The notes under the pieces are model-generated. The model ran no database searches. It worked only from the letters and a program-made list of their open reading frames with translations, and had not been told where the DNA came from. Position numbers and translations under genes: made by a program. From contig NZ_VIRG01000070.1 of NCBI RefSeq assembly GCF_008107695.1, forward strand, positions 930,001 through 994,000: DNA of 64,000 bases, written 5' to 3'. Positions 36,851-45,001 of this stretch are shown in pieces. How positions within the stretch are numbered: position 1 is the stretch's first letter; each line of letters opens with the position of its first letter. Origin of the DNA: Stappia sp. BW2. Its GTDB lineage: Bacteria > Pseudomonadota > Alphaproteobacteria > Rhizobiales > Stappiaceae.

Positions 36851-37062
36851 GACTTCAGCCCCTTGGTTCGAGTGCGCTTTTCTGGGACAGACTGTCCAGA
36901 AACGGCACAGGTGTCTCGCAAAGGGAAGGTGTCAATGCCGCTCCAGGTGGCTCAATTGCGGAGATTCGGCGCATTTGCCATTCCGGCACGGTCTTTGCTC
37001 TTGACCCTTTACGAATTCTTAATCACTTTCCGCAGGAAACAGTTAATAAGGGGTTAACGGGC

Positions 37063-37389
37063 GTGCTGTTCAATCTTCTAATCGTTGGATACATCGCATG
37101 CGCCGGATTTGTAGCGTCGGGTGTGCTGGGTAGTCTTTATCAGTTGATCACGAAGCAGCCGCCGAAGTTCGCCTTCGACGGCGAGGGGCTTCTGTCGTTT
37201 CTTGCAGGTATGTTCCTGTGCGTGTTCGCCGGACCCTTCATCATCATGCGCAATGCCATACGTGGACGCAGGATCGAAAAGCGGCCGGTGGGATGGCTGG
37301 TTGCCTCTTCCACCATCGCCGGTATGTGGAGCATGTGTTCCGGTGTAATGGTGATCAACGTCGCCCTGATTATGATCGGTTACATCTGA
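37063..37389 (+). CDS. Small polytopic membrane protein, unknown function
   Basis: 108-residue protein with three hydrophobic helices (FNLLIVGYIACAGFVASGVLG; LSFLAGMFLCVFAGPFII; GWLVASSTIAGMWSMCSGVM). I start it at GTG 37063 with AAGGGG upstream; the TTG-started frame from 36823 adds 80 low-complexity residues with no helix and overlaps the divergent gene. Six bases before the carbonic anhydrase gene, so an operon is likely. Confidence 0.7.
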   Translation: MLFNLLIVGYIACAGFVASGVLGSLYQLITKQPPKFAFDGEGLLSFLAGMFLCVFAGPFIIMRNAIRGRRIEKRPVGWLVASSTIAGMWSMCSGVMVINVALIMIGYI

Positions 37390-37395
37390 GGTTTC

Positions 37396-37923
37396 ATGCC
37401 TGTCTTCGCTCTTGATGGACGTTCGCCCGTTTTTCCTGAAAACGATGAATACTGGATCGCGCCGAATGCAACGCTGATCGGCGATATCATCCTGCATGAA
37501 GCGGCAAGTGTCTGGTTCAACGCGGTTCTGCGCGGTGACAACGAGCCGATTACCGTCGGCATGCGCTCCAATGTGCAAGATGGTTGCGTCTTCCACACGG
37601 ACATGGGCTTTCCATTGACCATCGGGGCCAATTGCACGATCGGACACAAGGCCATCTTGCATGGCTGCACGATCAAGGACAATTCGCTGATTGGCATGGG
37701 GGCGACCGTCCTCAACGGTGCTGTCATCGGCTCCAACTGCATCATTGGAGCGAATGCCCTTATCGCTGAAGGCAAGGAAATTCCGGACAATTCACTTGTG
37801 GTGGGCGTGCCAGGCAGGGTGGTGAAGACACTGCCGCAGGAAGCGGCGAACGGTATTGCGAATTCCGCTGACGGCTACGTGCGGAACTGGCGCCGTTTCA
37901 AGTCCGGACTGCGCGAACTCTGA
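37396..37923 (+). CDS. Gamma-class carbonic anhydrase-like protein
   Basis: 175-residue left-handed beta-helix protein. Metal-binding His residues are visible in CVFHTD and IGHKAILHGC, and the structural motif RGDNEPITVG is typical. It interconverts CO2 and bicarbonate or acts as a structural homologue (YrdA/CaiE type); which applies is not decidable here. Downstream of the small membrane protein by 6 bases. Confidence 0.92.
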   Translation: MPVFALDGRSPVFPENDEYWIAPNATLIGDIILHEAASVWFNAVLRGDNEPITVGMRSNVQDGCVFHTDMGFPLTIGANCTIGHKAILHGCTIKDNSLIGMGATVLNGAVIGSNCIIGANALIAEGKEIPDNSLVVGVPGRVVKTLPQEAANGIANSADGYVRNWRRFKSGLREL

Positions 37924-38011
37924 TCCCTACTGGCGCGTTCCTCTCGAACAGCCCTTCGACTTGCCTGAAAAGGCGGGAACCGACCTGCGGGGGGCGCGGG
38001 TCGGTTCCCTG

Positions 38012-38057
38012 GATCCGGTCGTGGTAGGGATGGGGAGGGTGGGGACGCGACCGGATC
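38012..38057 (+). other. Inverted repeat enclosing a G-quadruplex motif
   Basis: GATCCGGTCG (38012-38021) and CGACCGGATC (38048-38057) are exact inverted repeats. The 26-base loop contains GGGATGGGGAGGGTGGGG (38027-38044): four G-tracts separated by AT, A and T, a strong canonical G4 pattern. It lies about 90 bases after the carbonic anhydrase stop, G-rich on its coding strand. Confidence 0.6.
38039..38054 (+). repeat. 16-bp intergenic repeat, copy 1
   Basis: GTGGGGACGCGACCGG, identical to 41151-41166. This copy overlaps the right arm of the G4-bearing inverted repeat. Confidence 0.7.
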
Positions 38058-38094
38058 GTCCTAGAGGCCGGCTGACGCCGGACCAATCCCAATC

Positions 38095-38709
38095 CTAGTT
38101 GGACACGCTACTGACGGTGGTCACACGCGTGTCGGAAATGCCTGTCCACTGCACGGGCGAGCTGGCGGACTGACGCTTGATGTAGCGGTAGGGGGTCGAG
38201 TACCAGGGCAAGACCGCCTCGATCTGGTTGTCGAGGATCATGTCGCCATGGTCGGTCCGAACCGTCAGCACTGCGTGTCCCGAATTCTGCGTGTCCTTGG
38301 CGACGGTGATGAGCAGGGCACTCTTGGGCCAGCCGGCCTCCATCAGCACGCGTTGTTTCTCAAGGACATATTCCTCGCAGTCGCCATAACCGTTTACCGG
38401 ATACGTCCAGTACTCTTCCTTGCCGAAGAGATCCTGATCGGTCATCGGGCGAATCCGGTGATTGACTTCCTTGTTGACGGCAATGAGCTCGTTCCAGCGG
38501 GTTTCGTCCAGCTTCACGACAACCGCCTTGTATTTTTCCTTCGGACACGCCCAGGCGTTGTCGCGGCAGAATTGCTCATAGCCGACCGGCGGTTTGACGA
38601 CCGTCCTCATGTCCATGAAGCGACCGGGATCTGCCTGTGCAATCGATCCCATGACAGTGCACGACAGTAAAATTACAGATGCGAGTACAGTTCTGTGAAG
38701 TAATTTCAT
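38095..38709 (-). CDS. Transglutaminase-like cysteine peptidase (BTLCP family)
   Basis: 204-residue secreted protein: Sec signal (VLASVILLSCTVMGSIAQA) followed by a papain-like bacterial transglutaminase-like domain. Catalytic Cys is in GYGDCEEY, His in GHAVLTVRTD, Asp in ILDNQ. LapG, in the same broad family, cleaves surface adhesins in response to c-di-GMP, but this is not shown to be LapG. Stand-alone gene with a long AT-rich upstream region. Confidence 0.9.
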   Translation of the reverse strand: MKLLHRTVLASVILLSCTVMGSIAQADPGRFMDMRTVVKPPVGYEQFCRDNAWACPKEKYKAVVVKLDETRWNELIAVNKEVNHRIRPMTDQDLFGKEEYWTYPVNGYGDCEEYVLEKQRVLMEAGWPKSALLITVAKDTQNSGHAVLTVRTDHGDMILDNQIEAVLPWYSTPYRYIKRQSASSPVQWTGISDTRVTTVSSVSN

Positions 38710-39151
38710 CGTAACGCCCTCCCCAAGGCTGACGCAACGATGACGGAATGATTTTTACTTGGGGAAAATCTCCAAAGTAAAACTCTATCTGTATTTTAAA
38801 GGTGTTTGATCTTAATTTTATCGTTATTTGAATTTACTTTGATTCAAGTTAGAAGAAAACTTTCATAAAATTTGATCTATCCTCCAGAAGTCTCTGAAAT
38901 ATATGGATTTTGGCGCTAATCAGGTGGCTGAAACTGGGCTTTAAACTAGTCACATGGCGAGCCGAAACAGGCATTTTTTCGCACTCTGGGGGTGGGAAAA
39001 GGCAGCGAAAATTTTTTGAATTTTTTTGGATGGGAGCAGTCTGAGAAGGAGATCTGTCGCCCGAAACGCCGAGTAGAAACAAAAAGACCCGGCTGAAGCC
39101 GGGTCCGTCAACATGGTACGCAACCACTTGCGGCAGACAGGAAAGCGCCTG
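38710..39151. other. AT-rich intergenic region between two minus-strand genes
   Basis: 442 bases, the first 250 or so unusually AT-rich (38740-38900) and probably carrying the peptidase-gene promoter. I see no gene. The right end holds the terminator of the PilZ gene (39086-39105). Confidence 0.5.
39086..39105 (-). terminator. Intrinsic terminator of the PilZ gene
   Basis: GACCCGGCT-GA-AGCCGGGTC stem (39086-39105) followed on the minus strand by TTTTTGTTT. Starts 46 bases after the PilZ stop. Confidence 0.8.
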
Positions 39152-39793
39152 TCAGCTTTCTTCTGATGACGATATGTGGTGTTCCAGCAATTCGCGGCTC
39201 TGCACGGCTGCAAATTCGACAGCAATGCCACCTTCAATGCGTCGAATGACACGCGCCTGCATCTTTCCGAGCGTGATCGGGTCGCCCATTTCCGGAACGA
39301 TATCCGTCGCGATAGCTGCACCGGACAGGGACACATCTATTATCCGGCAGACATGCTCCGAGCCGTCTGGCAGGATCATCTTGGTCATCGGATTTTTGGG
39401 AACGAAACGGTCGTGGCGCCGGTCTTCGGGAAGATTGAGCTCATCCCGGTTTGCGAGCCAGGTGAGAACGTTGGCGATCTTGTCACGTTTGCGCACCGTG
39501 TTGCGCAGCTCGACTGCAAAGCCACCATCGATGAGGCGGGAAATCGTGCCTTCGACTCGGCTTAAATGGTCGAGGTAGGCAATCACGCGTTCACCGACTC
39601 TGCCGGTGACGGGTGTAATCATGGCCATGCCGCCTGGCGACATGTCGACGACCTGACAGGGATATTCACGCCGGTCTTCCAGCATGAAGCGGCCCAGAAT
39701 ATTGACCTGGACACGTTGATGGCGCCGGCGGTCAGTGACTTGAAGCGATCTGCTTCCTTCGGTTGCTGTTGCCACTCCGGCGCTCATGCCCAT
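39152..39793 (-). CDS. Tandem PilZ domain protein, candidate c-di-GMP receptor
   Basis: 213-residue cytoplasmic protein with two PilZ domains. The first has RRRHQR and DMSPGG; the second has RRHDR and DVSLSG, both near the RxxxR / (D/N)xSxxG consensus for c-di-GMP binding. Start chosen at ATG 39793 (GGATAAA upstream); TTG 39802 and ATG 39787 are alternatives. Two EAL-domain proteins elsewhere in the window could supply or remove its ligand. Confidence 0.88.
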   Translation of the reverse strand: MGMSAGVATATEGSRSLQVTDRRRHQRVQVNILGRFMLEDRREYPCQVVDMSPGGMAMITPVTGRVGERVIAYLDHLSRVEGTISRLIDGGFAVELRNTVRKRDKIANVLTWLANRDELNLPEDRRHDRFVPKNPMTKMILPDGSEHVCRIIDVSLSGAAIATDIVPEMGDPITLGKMQARVIRRIEGGIAVEFAAVQSRELLEHHISSSEES

Positions 39794-39802
39794 TTTATCC
39801 AA

Positions 39803-40153
39803 AACGATGCGGAAATCGCACTATCCCCGGCTGAGATGCGATTCAAAAGACGTCTGTGAATGCACTTTAGGTAGCTGGGGTTAACGATGTGTAAGAGTGT
39901 AGCCCAGAAGCGGCTCAGGTCCAGACTTGGCGTGGATAAAAATGCGGGCGTGGCCAATATGCCGGTATTTCCAGAGGATAGACGCCTTGAGGCGAAAGAA
40001 ATCGGGAGTAAAAGTCCGGAAGGTCCTTCTTATTTCATCCTGAAACGTCTGCAAATTGACGAAGGGGCAACACACATCGGCCCGGCTGATTCTCAGCCGG
40101 GCCGATGTCGTTGTGCAAACGGGGAAACTACAGCGCCAGATGCGCGGTTCGCG
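39803..40153. other. Intergenic region upstream of PilZ gene
   Basis: 351 bases between the end of the PAS gene and the start of the PilZ gene, both on the minus strand. It contains a strong hairpin (40074-40108). No convincing ORF. Confidence 0.5.
40074..40108 (-). terminator. Long perfect stem-loop downstream of PAS gene
   Basis: ACATCGGCCCGGCTGA (40074-40089) and TCAGCCGGGCCGATGT (40093-40108), 16-bp perfect stem with loop TTC, 45 bases after the PAS-gene stop. No U-tract, but very stable. Confidence 0.6.
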
Positions 40154-40801
40154 TCAGGACTTCCCGCCCGAATAGACGGTCAGATGTCCGACCTTGCGCT
40201 CCGCACCGGTCGGCAGGGGCGGCGTCGGCATGGCCATGCCTTCGGCCGTGAAGCGCGGCAGGATCGGATTGAGTGTCGCTGCCGGAGAATCCACGAAATA
40301 GGGCCGCTCATCCGGCCAGACCAGGCGAAGGCTGCTGACGGACTGGCTCAAAATGGGATGCAGGCCGATCCAGTATGGTTTTTCCATGGGGGTACAGCTG
40401 CCCAGCACCCGGATCCTGCCTTCGCCGGGAACGTTCAGCGGAACCAGCAACATTTCCATTTGCAGGATCTGTCCGCGTTCCGTGTGGCCATTGATGCCGA
40501 TCACGGCGGCAGCGGCGTCTTCGGTTATGGCGGCAAGCAGGCTTTCCAGCGCCTCACGGTCTTTCACGTTCCAGCCGCGCAGGAAGTTGCGGCCCTTGAG
40601 CTCCCGGCAATGCGCGGAACACAGACGCGTTCCGGCCAGGCGGTAGCGCACGTCCTTCGGGCCATTCGTTTCGAGAATGAAAGTGTCGCCGAGCAGGCCA
40701 CGGATTTCACCCGGATCGACTTCGCTGCGGTTCGGCGCGGGGCGGGCGCCGCGAAGATTGTCCCAGTAGTTGTAAAGAGTTTGCGTTACGCCGTGTTTCA
40801 T
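40154..40801 (-). CDS. PAS_5 domain protein
   Basis: 215-residue protein of the alphaproteobacterial PAS_5 family (TLYNYWDNLRG...SEVDPGEIRGLLG, then YRLAGTRLC). These proteins are thought to be single-domain sensors; ligand unknown. Start at ATG 40801, preceded by AAGAGG; the longer frame to 40846 adds a basic tail without family match. A conserved Cys pair (LCSAHC) is visible. Confidence 0.85.
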   Translation of the reverse strand: MKHGVTQTLYNYWDNLRGARPAPNRSEVDPGEIRGLLGDTFILETNGPKDVRYRLAGTRLCSAHCRELKGRNFLRGWNVKDREALESLLAAITEDAAAAVIGINGHTERGQILQMEMLLVPLNVPGEGRIRVLGSCTPMEKPYWIGLHPILSQSVSSLRLVWPDERPYFVDSPAATLNPILPRFTAEGMAMPTPPLPTGAERKVGHLTVYSGGKS

Positions 40802-41150
40802 CTGGTTCGCCTCTTTCCCATTCTTGCGCCCGGTGTTTCGTCCCAAGACAGTGTCTGTTTCAAAACGGGACGAAAATGTTTCCCTGTTGGTTTTTGACCT
40901 CTACAAAGCAGGGGGCGTGCCAAGTGCTGGCGGATCGAAAGTGAACAGTCAGGCCGGGAATTAAGGTTAATTTTCAGTAAAGCTTGTTTTGCGGCATTTG
41001 GGCTGGCAGCTTAACAATCAGTTCATACAAACAGCGGGTGGGAGGAACCTGGTGTTGCAGGTCAGGCTGCGGGCCGATAGGACAGCCGCCAAAAGCTGCC
41101 ACGGTAAAACAAGCGCCGACCAGAGTGAACAATTGTCCTGAACGGGCGTC

Positions 41151-41166
41151 GTGGGGACGCGACCGG
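41151..41166 (+). repeat. 16-bp intergenic repeat, copy 2
   Basis: GTGGGGACGCGACCGG, identical to 38039-38054, about 3.1 kb away in another gap. Confidence 0.7.
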
Positions 41167-41181
41167 TTTTGGGGGGCATCG

Positions 41182-41224
41182 CAAAGCGCTGGCAACCTTC
41201 TGGGTGGCCGGCGCTTTGTATTTT
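41182..41224 (+). terminator. Orphan intrinsic terminator upstream of rhomboid gene
   Basis: CAAAGCGCTGGC (41182-41193) pairs with GCCGGCGCTTTG (41207-41218) over 12 bp with one T-G wobble, followed by TATTTT. It precedes the rhomboid start by about 130 bases and no plus-strand gene lies upstream. Confidence 0.6.
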
Positions 41225-41355
41225 CCGAGCCCTTTGGGCAAGGGAACCGGCAAATCAAATTCACCATTTCCCGGTTTCCCGGCATCCGGCGGTCGAACCG
41301 CTCTTGTTTTGTCTTCGATCTGGCTTAGAAGAAAGACACGAAAGGCAGAGGATCC

Positions 41356-42144
41356 ATGAACGTTTACCGCATCGATGAAGAACGCGCCCGGCGCGAGCAA
41401 GCCCAGAAGGAAAAGCGTCCTCAACGGCCGTCCGGTCCGCCTGTCTTCAATTTGCCGAGCGTCATTGTCTGGCTGAGTGGAATTCTGATTGCGATCCATG
41501 TTCTGCGGGAAATGATCCTTCCGGTGAACCTGTCCAATCTGATCGTGGAGCTGTTCGCCTTCTGGCCGGTGAAATACGCCTATTTCAGCAGCCTGCCGCC
41601 GCTGGATCTCGTCTCCAGCCTCTGGGCCTTCGTCACCTACAGTCTGCTGCATGGCGGTGCCATGCATATTATTTTCAACCTGCTCTGGATGGTGATTTTC
41701 GGTAGTGCTGTCGCCAGACGGTTCGGTGCCGGACGCTTTCTGGTGTTTTCGGCCGCCTGTTCGGTTGGGGGCGCGTTTGCTCACCTTGCGACCCATTGGG
41801 GCGAGGGGGCACCGATGATCGGTGCGTCGGCTGCCATCTCCGGCCAGATGGCGGCCGCCATCCGTTTCGTGTTCGAGCGCGGAGGGCCGCTAGGGGCAAT
41901 CCGCAACAACGATCCGACCGCCTATTTCGTTCCGGCTCAATCCCTGTCGGAATGCCTGCGCGACCGGCAAGTTCTTGTCTTTGTTGCTGTTTGGTTCGGG
42001 CTCAACCTGTTCTTCGGCCTTATGAGCGGGCCCATCGCGGGACAACCGGCCAGTGTTGCCTGGCAAGCCCATATCGGCGGCTTCGTCGCCGGCCTTGCCC
42101 TGTTTCCGTTCTTTGACCCGGTGCCGCAGCGGCGGAATTCCTGA
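41356..42144 (+). CDS. Rhomboid family intramembrane serine protease
   Basis: 262-residue polytopic membrane protease. Basic N-terminal tail of about 30 residues, then six or so helices. Catalytic Ser lies in GASAAISG and His in AHIGGFVAG; HGGAMHIIFN is the conserved helix-2 motif. Cleaves TM segments of unknown substrates. Preceded by GAGGATCC ribosome site. Confidence 0.93.
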   Translation: MNVYRIDEERARREQAQKEKRPQRPSGPPVFNLPSVIVWLSGILIAIHVLREMILPVNLSNLIVELFAFWPVKYAYFSSLPPLDLVSSLWAFVTYSLLHGGAMHIIFNLLWMVIFGSAVARRFGAGRFLVFSAACSVGGAFAHLATHWGEGAPMIGASAAISGQMAAAIRFVFERGGPLGAIRNNDPTAYFVPAQSLSECLRDRQVLVFVAVWFGLNLFFGLMSGPIAGQPASVAWQAHIGGFVAGLALFPFFDPVPQRRNS

Positions 42145-42425
42145 AGTCAGGCTCAAGAGCCCACAAGACGCAACGTCAATAGTTTGCGCGGCCAGATTTT
42201 TTTGCCATGATACCTTCAAGACTGGAGGGCGTCCTGCCGGATTCGGATGGACGTCCGGCCCCAGTTGGTGCGAAGGTGGTCGAGTAGCCGGATAAACTCT
42301 TTGCGGAGACCGGTTGGGAGACTGCATTCAGGTCGATCAACTGTAGACGTTTGATCGCTTCCGATTGAGCGTCGGTTGATCAGGTCCGGTAAAACGGACC
42401 GATTGATGCCATGGGAGGTGATTGA

Positions 42426-42857
42426 ATGACCGTAGCCGCAATCCTGAGTGGGAAAGGCCACGAAATTATCACAGCGCGCAGCGACGCGTTGCTCAGCGAA
42501 ATTTGTGAAACCCTGGCAAAACACAAGATCGGTGCTGTGGTTGTCTCCGATGATGATGGTGCCGTGAATGGCATTGTATCAGAGCGGGACATCGTTCGTG
42601 TCATCGGTACACAAGGTGTGTCCGCGCTGAAAACGCCGGTTTCCAGTGTCATGACCAAAAAGGTTATTACCTGCACCGAAGAGAACAACATCAACGAAGT
42701 CATGGCCCACATGACACAGGGCAGATTCCGCCACATGCCCGTCGTGAAAGACGGAAAACTGACCGGAGTGATCTCCATCGGTGACGTCGTGAAATTCAAG
42801 ATTGCGCAGGTTGAGCTCGAAGCAGAGCAGATGCGCAGCTACATCACGATGGCTTGA
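42426..42857 (+). CDS. CBS-pair domain protein
   Basis: 143-residue protein consisting of one Bateman module (two CBS repeats), with DIVRVIG closing the first repeat and MPVVKDGKLTGVISIGDVVK the second. Such proteins bind adenine nucleotides and regulate partners. Strong GGGAGGTGATT ribosome site. The 281 bases upstream contain nothing recognisable. Confidence 0.9.
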   Translation: MTVAAILSGKGHEIITARSDALLSEICETLAKHKIGAVVVSDDDGAVNGIVSERDIVRVIGTQGVSALKTPVSSVMTKKVITCTEENNINEVMAHMTQGRFRHMPVVKDGKLTGVISIGDVVKFKIAQVELEAEQMRSYITMA

Positions 42858-42880
42858 GCGAAGCTGCTTTCGAACCATGA

Positions 42881-42912
42881 CATCCCGGCGCGTGCGAAAC
42901 GCGGCCGGGGTG
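42881..42912. terminator. Stem-loop between convergent CBS gene and hisI
   Basis: CATCCCGGC and GCCGGGGTG pair (one T-G) around an inner GCG/CGC stem. No T-tract; placed in the convergent gap. Confidence 0.4.
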
Positions 42913-42959
42913 ATCGACTGAGAAACTGTTGATAATCGCCGGCAGGGTTCCGACCTGCT

Positions 42960-43415
42960 TCAGCTCTTGCCGTAAACCTCGTCGGGATCATAAACCCGTT
43001 CGGTTTCAACGCGCTCCAGACGCACCGCGCCATCGCTGCTCTTTACGGTTTTTCTGTAAAAGCAGGAGCGGTATCCCACGTGGCAGGTGGCACCGTTTCC
43101 AGCGACTGAAACCTTCAGCACCAGGGCATCCTGATCGCAATCGGTGAGGATCTCGTGGACGGTCTGGATCTGGCCGGAGGTTTCACCCTTTTTCCAGTAA
43201 CTTTGCCGCGACCGGCTCCAGTACCAGGCTTCGCCGGTCTCGATTGTCCGCTTCAGGGCTTCGGCGTTCATATAGCCCACCATTAGCACTTCGCCTGACG
43301 TCACATCGGTGACGACAGCCACAATCAGGCCGTCCCGGTCGAATTTCGGCATCATCAGGTCGCCGTTTTCGACCGTTTGCTTGTCGGCGCGTTCAGTCAG
43401 GTGAGTGTTGCACAT
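42960..43415 (-). CDS. hisI: Phosphoribosyl-AMP cyclohydrolase
   Basis: Third step of histidine biosynthesis (opens the adenine ring of PR-AMP). 151 residues with [20 protein letters not shown], Mg/Zn-binding DCDQDA and [16 protein letters not shown], all family-typical. The ATG at 43415 is chosen; the frame to 43589 overlaps folE. The ribosome site AAGGGC lies within a hairpin. Unlike E. coli, HisI here is not fused to HisE. Confidence 0.94.
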   Translation of the reverse strand: MCNTHLTERADKQTVENGDLMMPKFDRDGLIVAVVTDVTSGEVLMVGYMNAEALKRTIETGEAWYWSRSRQSYWKKGETSGQIQTVHEILTDCDQDALVLKVSVAGNGATCHVGYRSCFYRKTVKSSDGAVRLERVETERVYDPDEVYGKS

Positions 43416-43422
43416 GGGGGAA

Positions 43423-43453
43423 AGCCCTTGCCGTCTTTTTAAACGCAAGGGCT
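43423..43453 (-). promoter_or_regulatory. Hairpin between folE and hisI overlapping the hisI ribosome site
   Basis: AGCCCTTG (43423-43430) pairs with CAAGGGCT (43446-43453), with inner CGT/ACG. On the minus-strand mRNA the 3' arm AGGGCT region overlaps the AAGGGC ribosome site of hisI, so folded RNA would hide it. Confidence 0.5.
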
Positions 43454-43459
43454 GGAAAG

Positions 43460-44131
43460 TCAGGCGCCCTTGCTGCGCACCAGAGACATGAATTTCGCCT
43501 GCTCGGCAGGATCGTCCTGGAAAACGCCGGTGAACTGGGTGGTGATCGTGGAGACACCGGGTTTCTGGACACCGCGCATGGTCATGCACTGGTGTTCGGC
43601 TTCCAGCATCACGGCCAAGCCACGCGGGGCCAGCGCGTCGTCAATGACCGATACGATCTGCGCAGTCAAGTTTTCCTGCGTTTGCAGACGCTTGGCATAG
43701 ATGTCGACAACGCGTGCCAGTTTGGAAAGCCCGACCACGCCTTCCGCCGGATAATAGGCGATATGCGCCTCGCCGATGAAAGGCAGCATGTGGTGTTCGC
43801 AATGGGAATGGAACGGGATGCCGCGCACAAGGACAATGTCCTTGTAGCCGCCCACGTCTTCGAATGTCCTGGCCAGATGCTCTGCCGGATCTTCAAAGTA
43901 GCCGCCGTAAAGCTGGCTCAGCGCCTTGACCACGCGTTTGGGTGTTTCCACCAGACCTTCACGGTCCGGGTCGTCGCCGGTCCAGGCCAGAAGCGTTCGC
44001 ACTGCAGCTTCAGCTTCTTCACGGCTAGGCCGTTGCAATTGATCCGGTGTCTTTCTTTCGAATGTTGTTTCTACCGGCTTGAGGACAGCGTCCATGGGGA
44101 TCCTCGCAATTTTACCCTTGTCACTCGTCAT
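43460..44131 (-). CDS. folE: GTP cyclohydrolase I
   Basis: Makes dihydroneopterin triphosphate, the first step of tetrahydrofolate synthesis. 223 residues of FolE-I type: [22 protein letters not shown] (Zn Cys/His ligands), QTQENLT and EHQCMTMRG with the second Zn Cys. Start at ATG 44131; an ATG at 44095 with GAGGAT just before it would shorten the variable N-terminus by 12 residues. Upstream of hisI in the same direction. Confidence 0.95.
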   Translation of the reverse strand: MTSDKGKIARIPMDAVLKPVETTFERKTPDQLQRPSREEAEAAVRTLLAWTGDDPDREGLVETPKRVVKALSQLYGGYFEDPAEHLARTFEDVGGYKDIVLVRGIPFHSHCEHHMLPFIGEAHIAYYPAEGVVGLSKLARVVDIYAKRLQTQENLTAQIVSVIDDALAPRGLAVMLEAEHQCMTMRGVQKPGVSTITTQFTGVFQDDPAEQAKFMSLVRSKGA

Positions 44132-44382
44132 ACGGCGCTCACTGATGCACAGATCAGATGGCTCGGGCTTTCAAGCCGCGGACCATTATCATACTCCATA
44201 CAAAAAGCGAACGCGCAGTTTCTGAGTGGGAAGAGCCGGTTTCCAACCTGCATGCGACATGCGAGAAACCAACTGCGACCACTCTGCCCCTTGCGAATTT
44301 GCTGTGGCATCTGATGTATATATAGGAAAGCAGTGCGCCATCAATGTGTCGCGCGTCACAGGCTTTCACGAAGAGGCGAGTT

Positions 44383-44835
44383 ATGCTTGACGACATTTAC
44401 AATGCGAAGATCCTCGACTTCGCCGGAAACATCCCGCGGGTCGGTCGTCTCGGCCAACCGGACGCCAGCGCGAAAGCCCATTCCAAACTTTGTGGATCGA
44501 CCGTGATTGTGGATCTTTGCATGAAAGACGGAGTGGTCACGGACTTCGCTCATGACGTCAAAGCCTGCGCGCTTGGCCAGGCATCCTCCTCGATCATGGC
44601 CCGGAACATCATCGGCGCGAGCGGGGCTGAACTGCGTGAGGTCCAGAAATCAATGCGCGCAATGCTGAAGGAGGGCGGCGACGCACCTTCTGGTCGTTTT
44701 GAAGATCTGAAGTTTCTGGAACCTGTGCGCGAATACAAGGCCCGGCACGCGTCAACGATGCTGACGTTCGATGCCGTTGTCGATGCGCTCGACCAGATTG
44801 AAGCCAAGAAAAAGGCAGACGGTGCCGCGGCATGA
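44383..44835 (+). CDS. Iron-sulfur cluster assembly scaffold (NifU N-terminal-like)
   Basis: 150-residue IscU/NifU-like protein. Conserved Cys positions occur in KLCGSTVIVDLC and VKACALGQASSSIM, and the last Cys of canonical scaffolds is replaced (EYKARHASTML has His). So cluster binding may be atypical. ATG at 44383 follows GAGGCGAG. Divergent from folE. A yidD gene lies 166 bases downstream. Confidence 0.86.
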   Translation: MLDDIYNAKILDFAGNIPRVGRLGQPDASAKAHSKLCGSTVIVDLCMKDGVVTDFAHDVKACALGQASSSIMARNIIGASGAELREVQKSMRAMLKEGGDAPSGRFEDLKFLEPVREYKARHASTMLTFDAVVDALDQIEAKKKADGAAA

Positions 44836-45001
44836 AGGCGCTCGCCGCAGATTGCGTTGGCCCTGCGCTGTGGCGCGTTGGCAATGGCGGGGCGGAAATG
44901 AATGTCTTGAAGGCAGGAGCGGCCAATACTCGGCGAGATTGGATGATGGCCAAACTATCCTCTTCCGGATGGCATTCGAACGCTGCCTTTGAACATCGAT
45001 A

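Larger units (their letters stand above)
40802..41355 (+). other. Long intergenic region with orphan terminator, possible small RNA or rhomboid leader
   Basis: 554 bases between divergent genes. Frames here (for example 114 codons from 40984) carry no family signal. The region contains a 16-bp repeat (41151-41166), a G6 run (41171-41176) and an intrinsic terminator (41182-41224) with no gene upstream of it on the plus strand. That suggests a small RNA or an attenuated leader of the rhomboid gene. Confidence 0.45.

Noticed and set aside
40960-41220. SRP 4.5S or 6S RNA in the gap before the rhomboid gene
   Set aside because: The conserved SRP tetraloop/GGAAGGAGCA region is absent, and 6S folding cannot be judged by eye; left as an unspecified RNA candidate.
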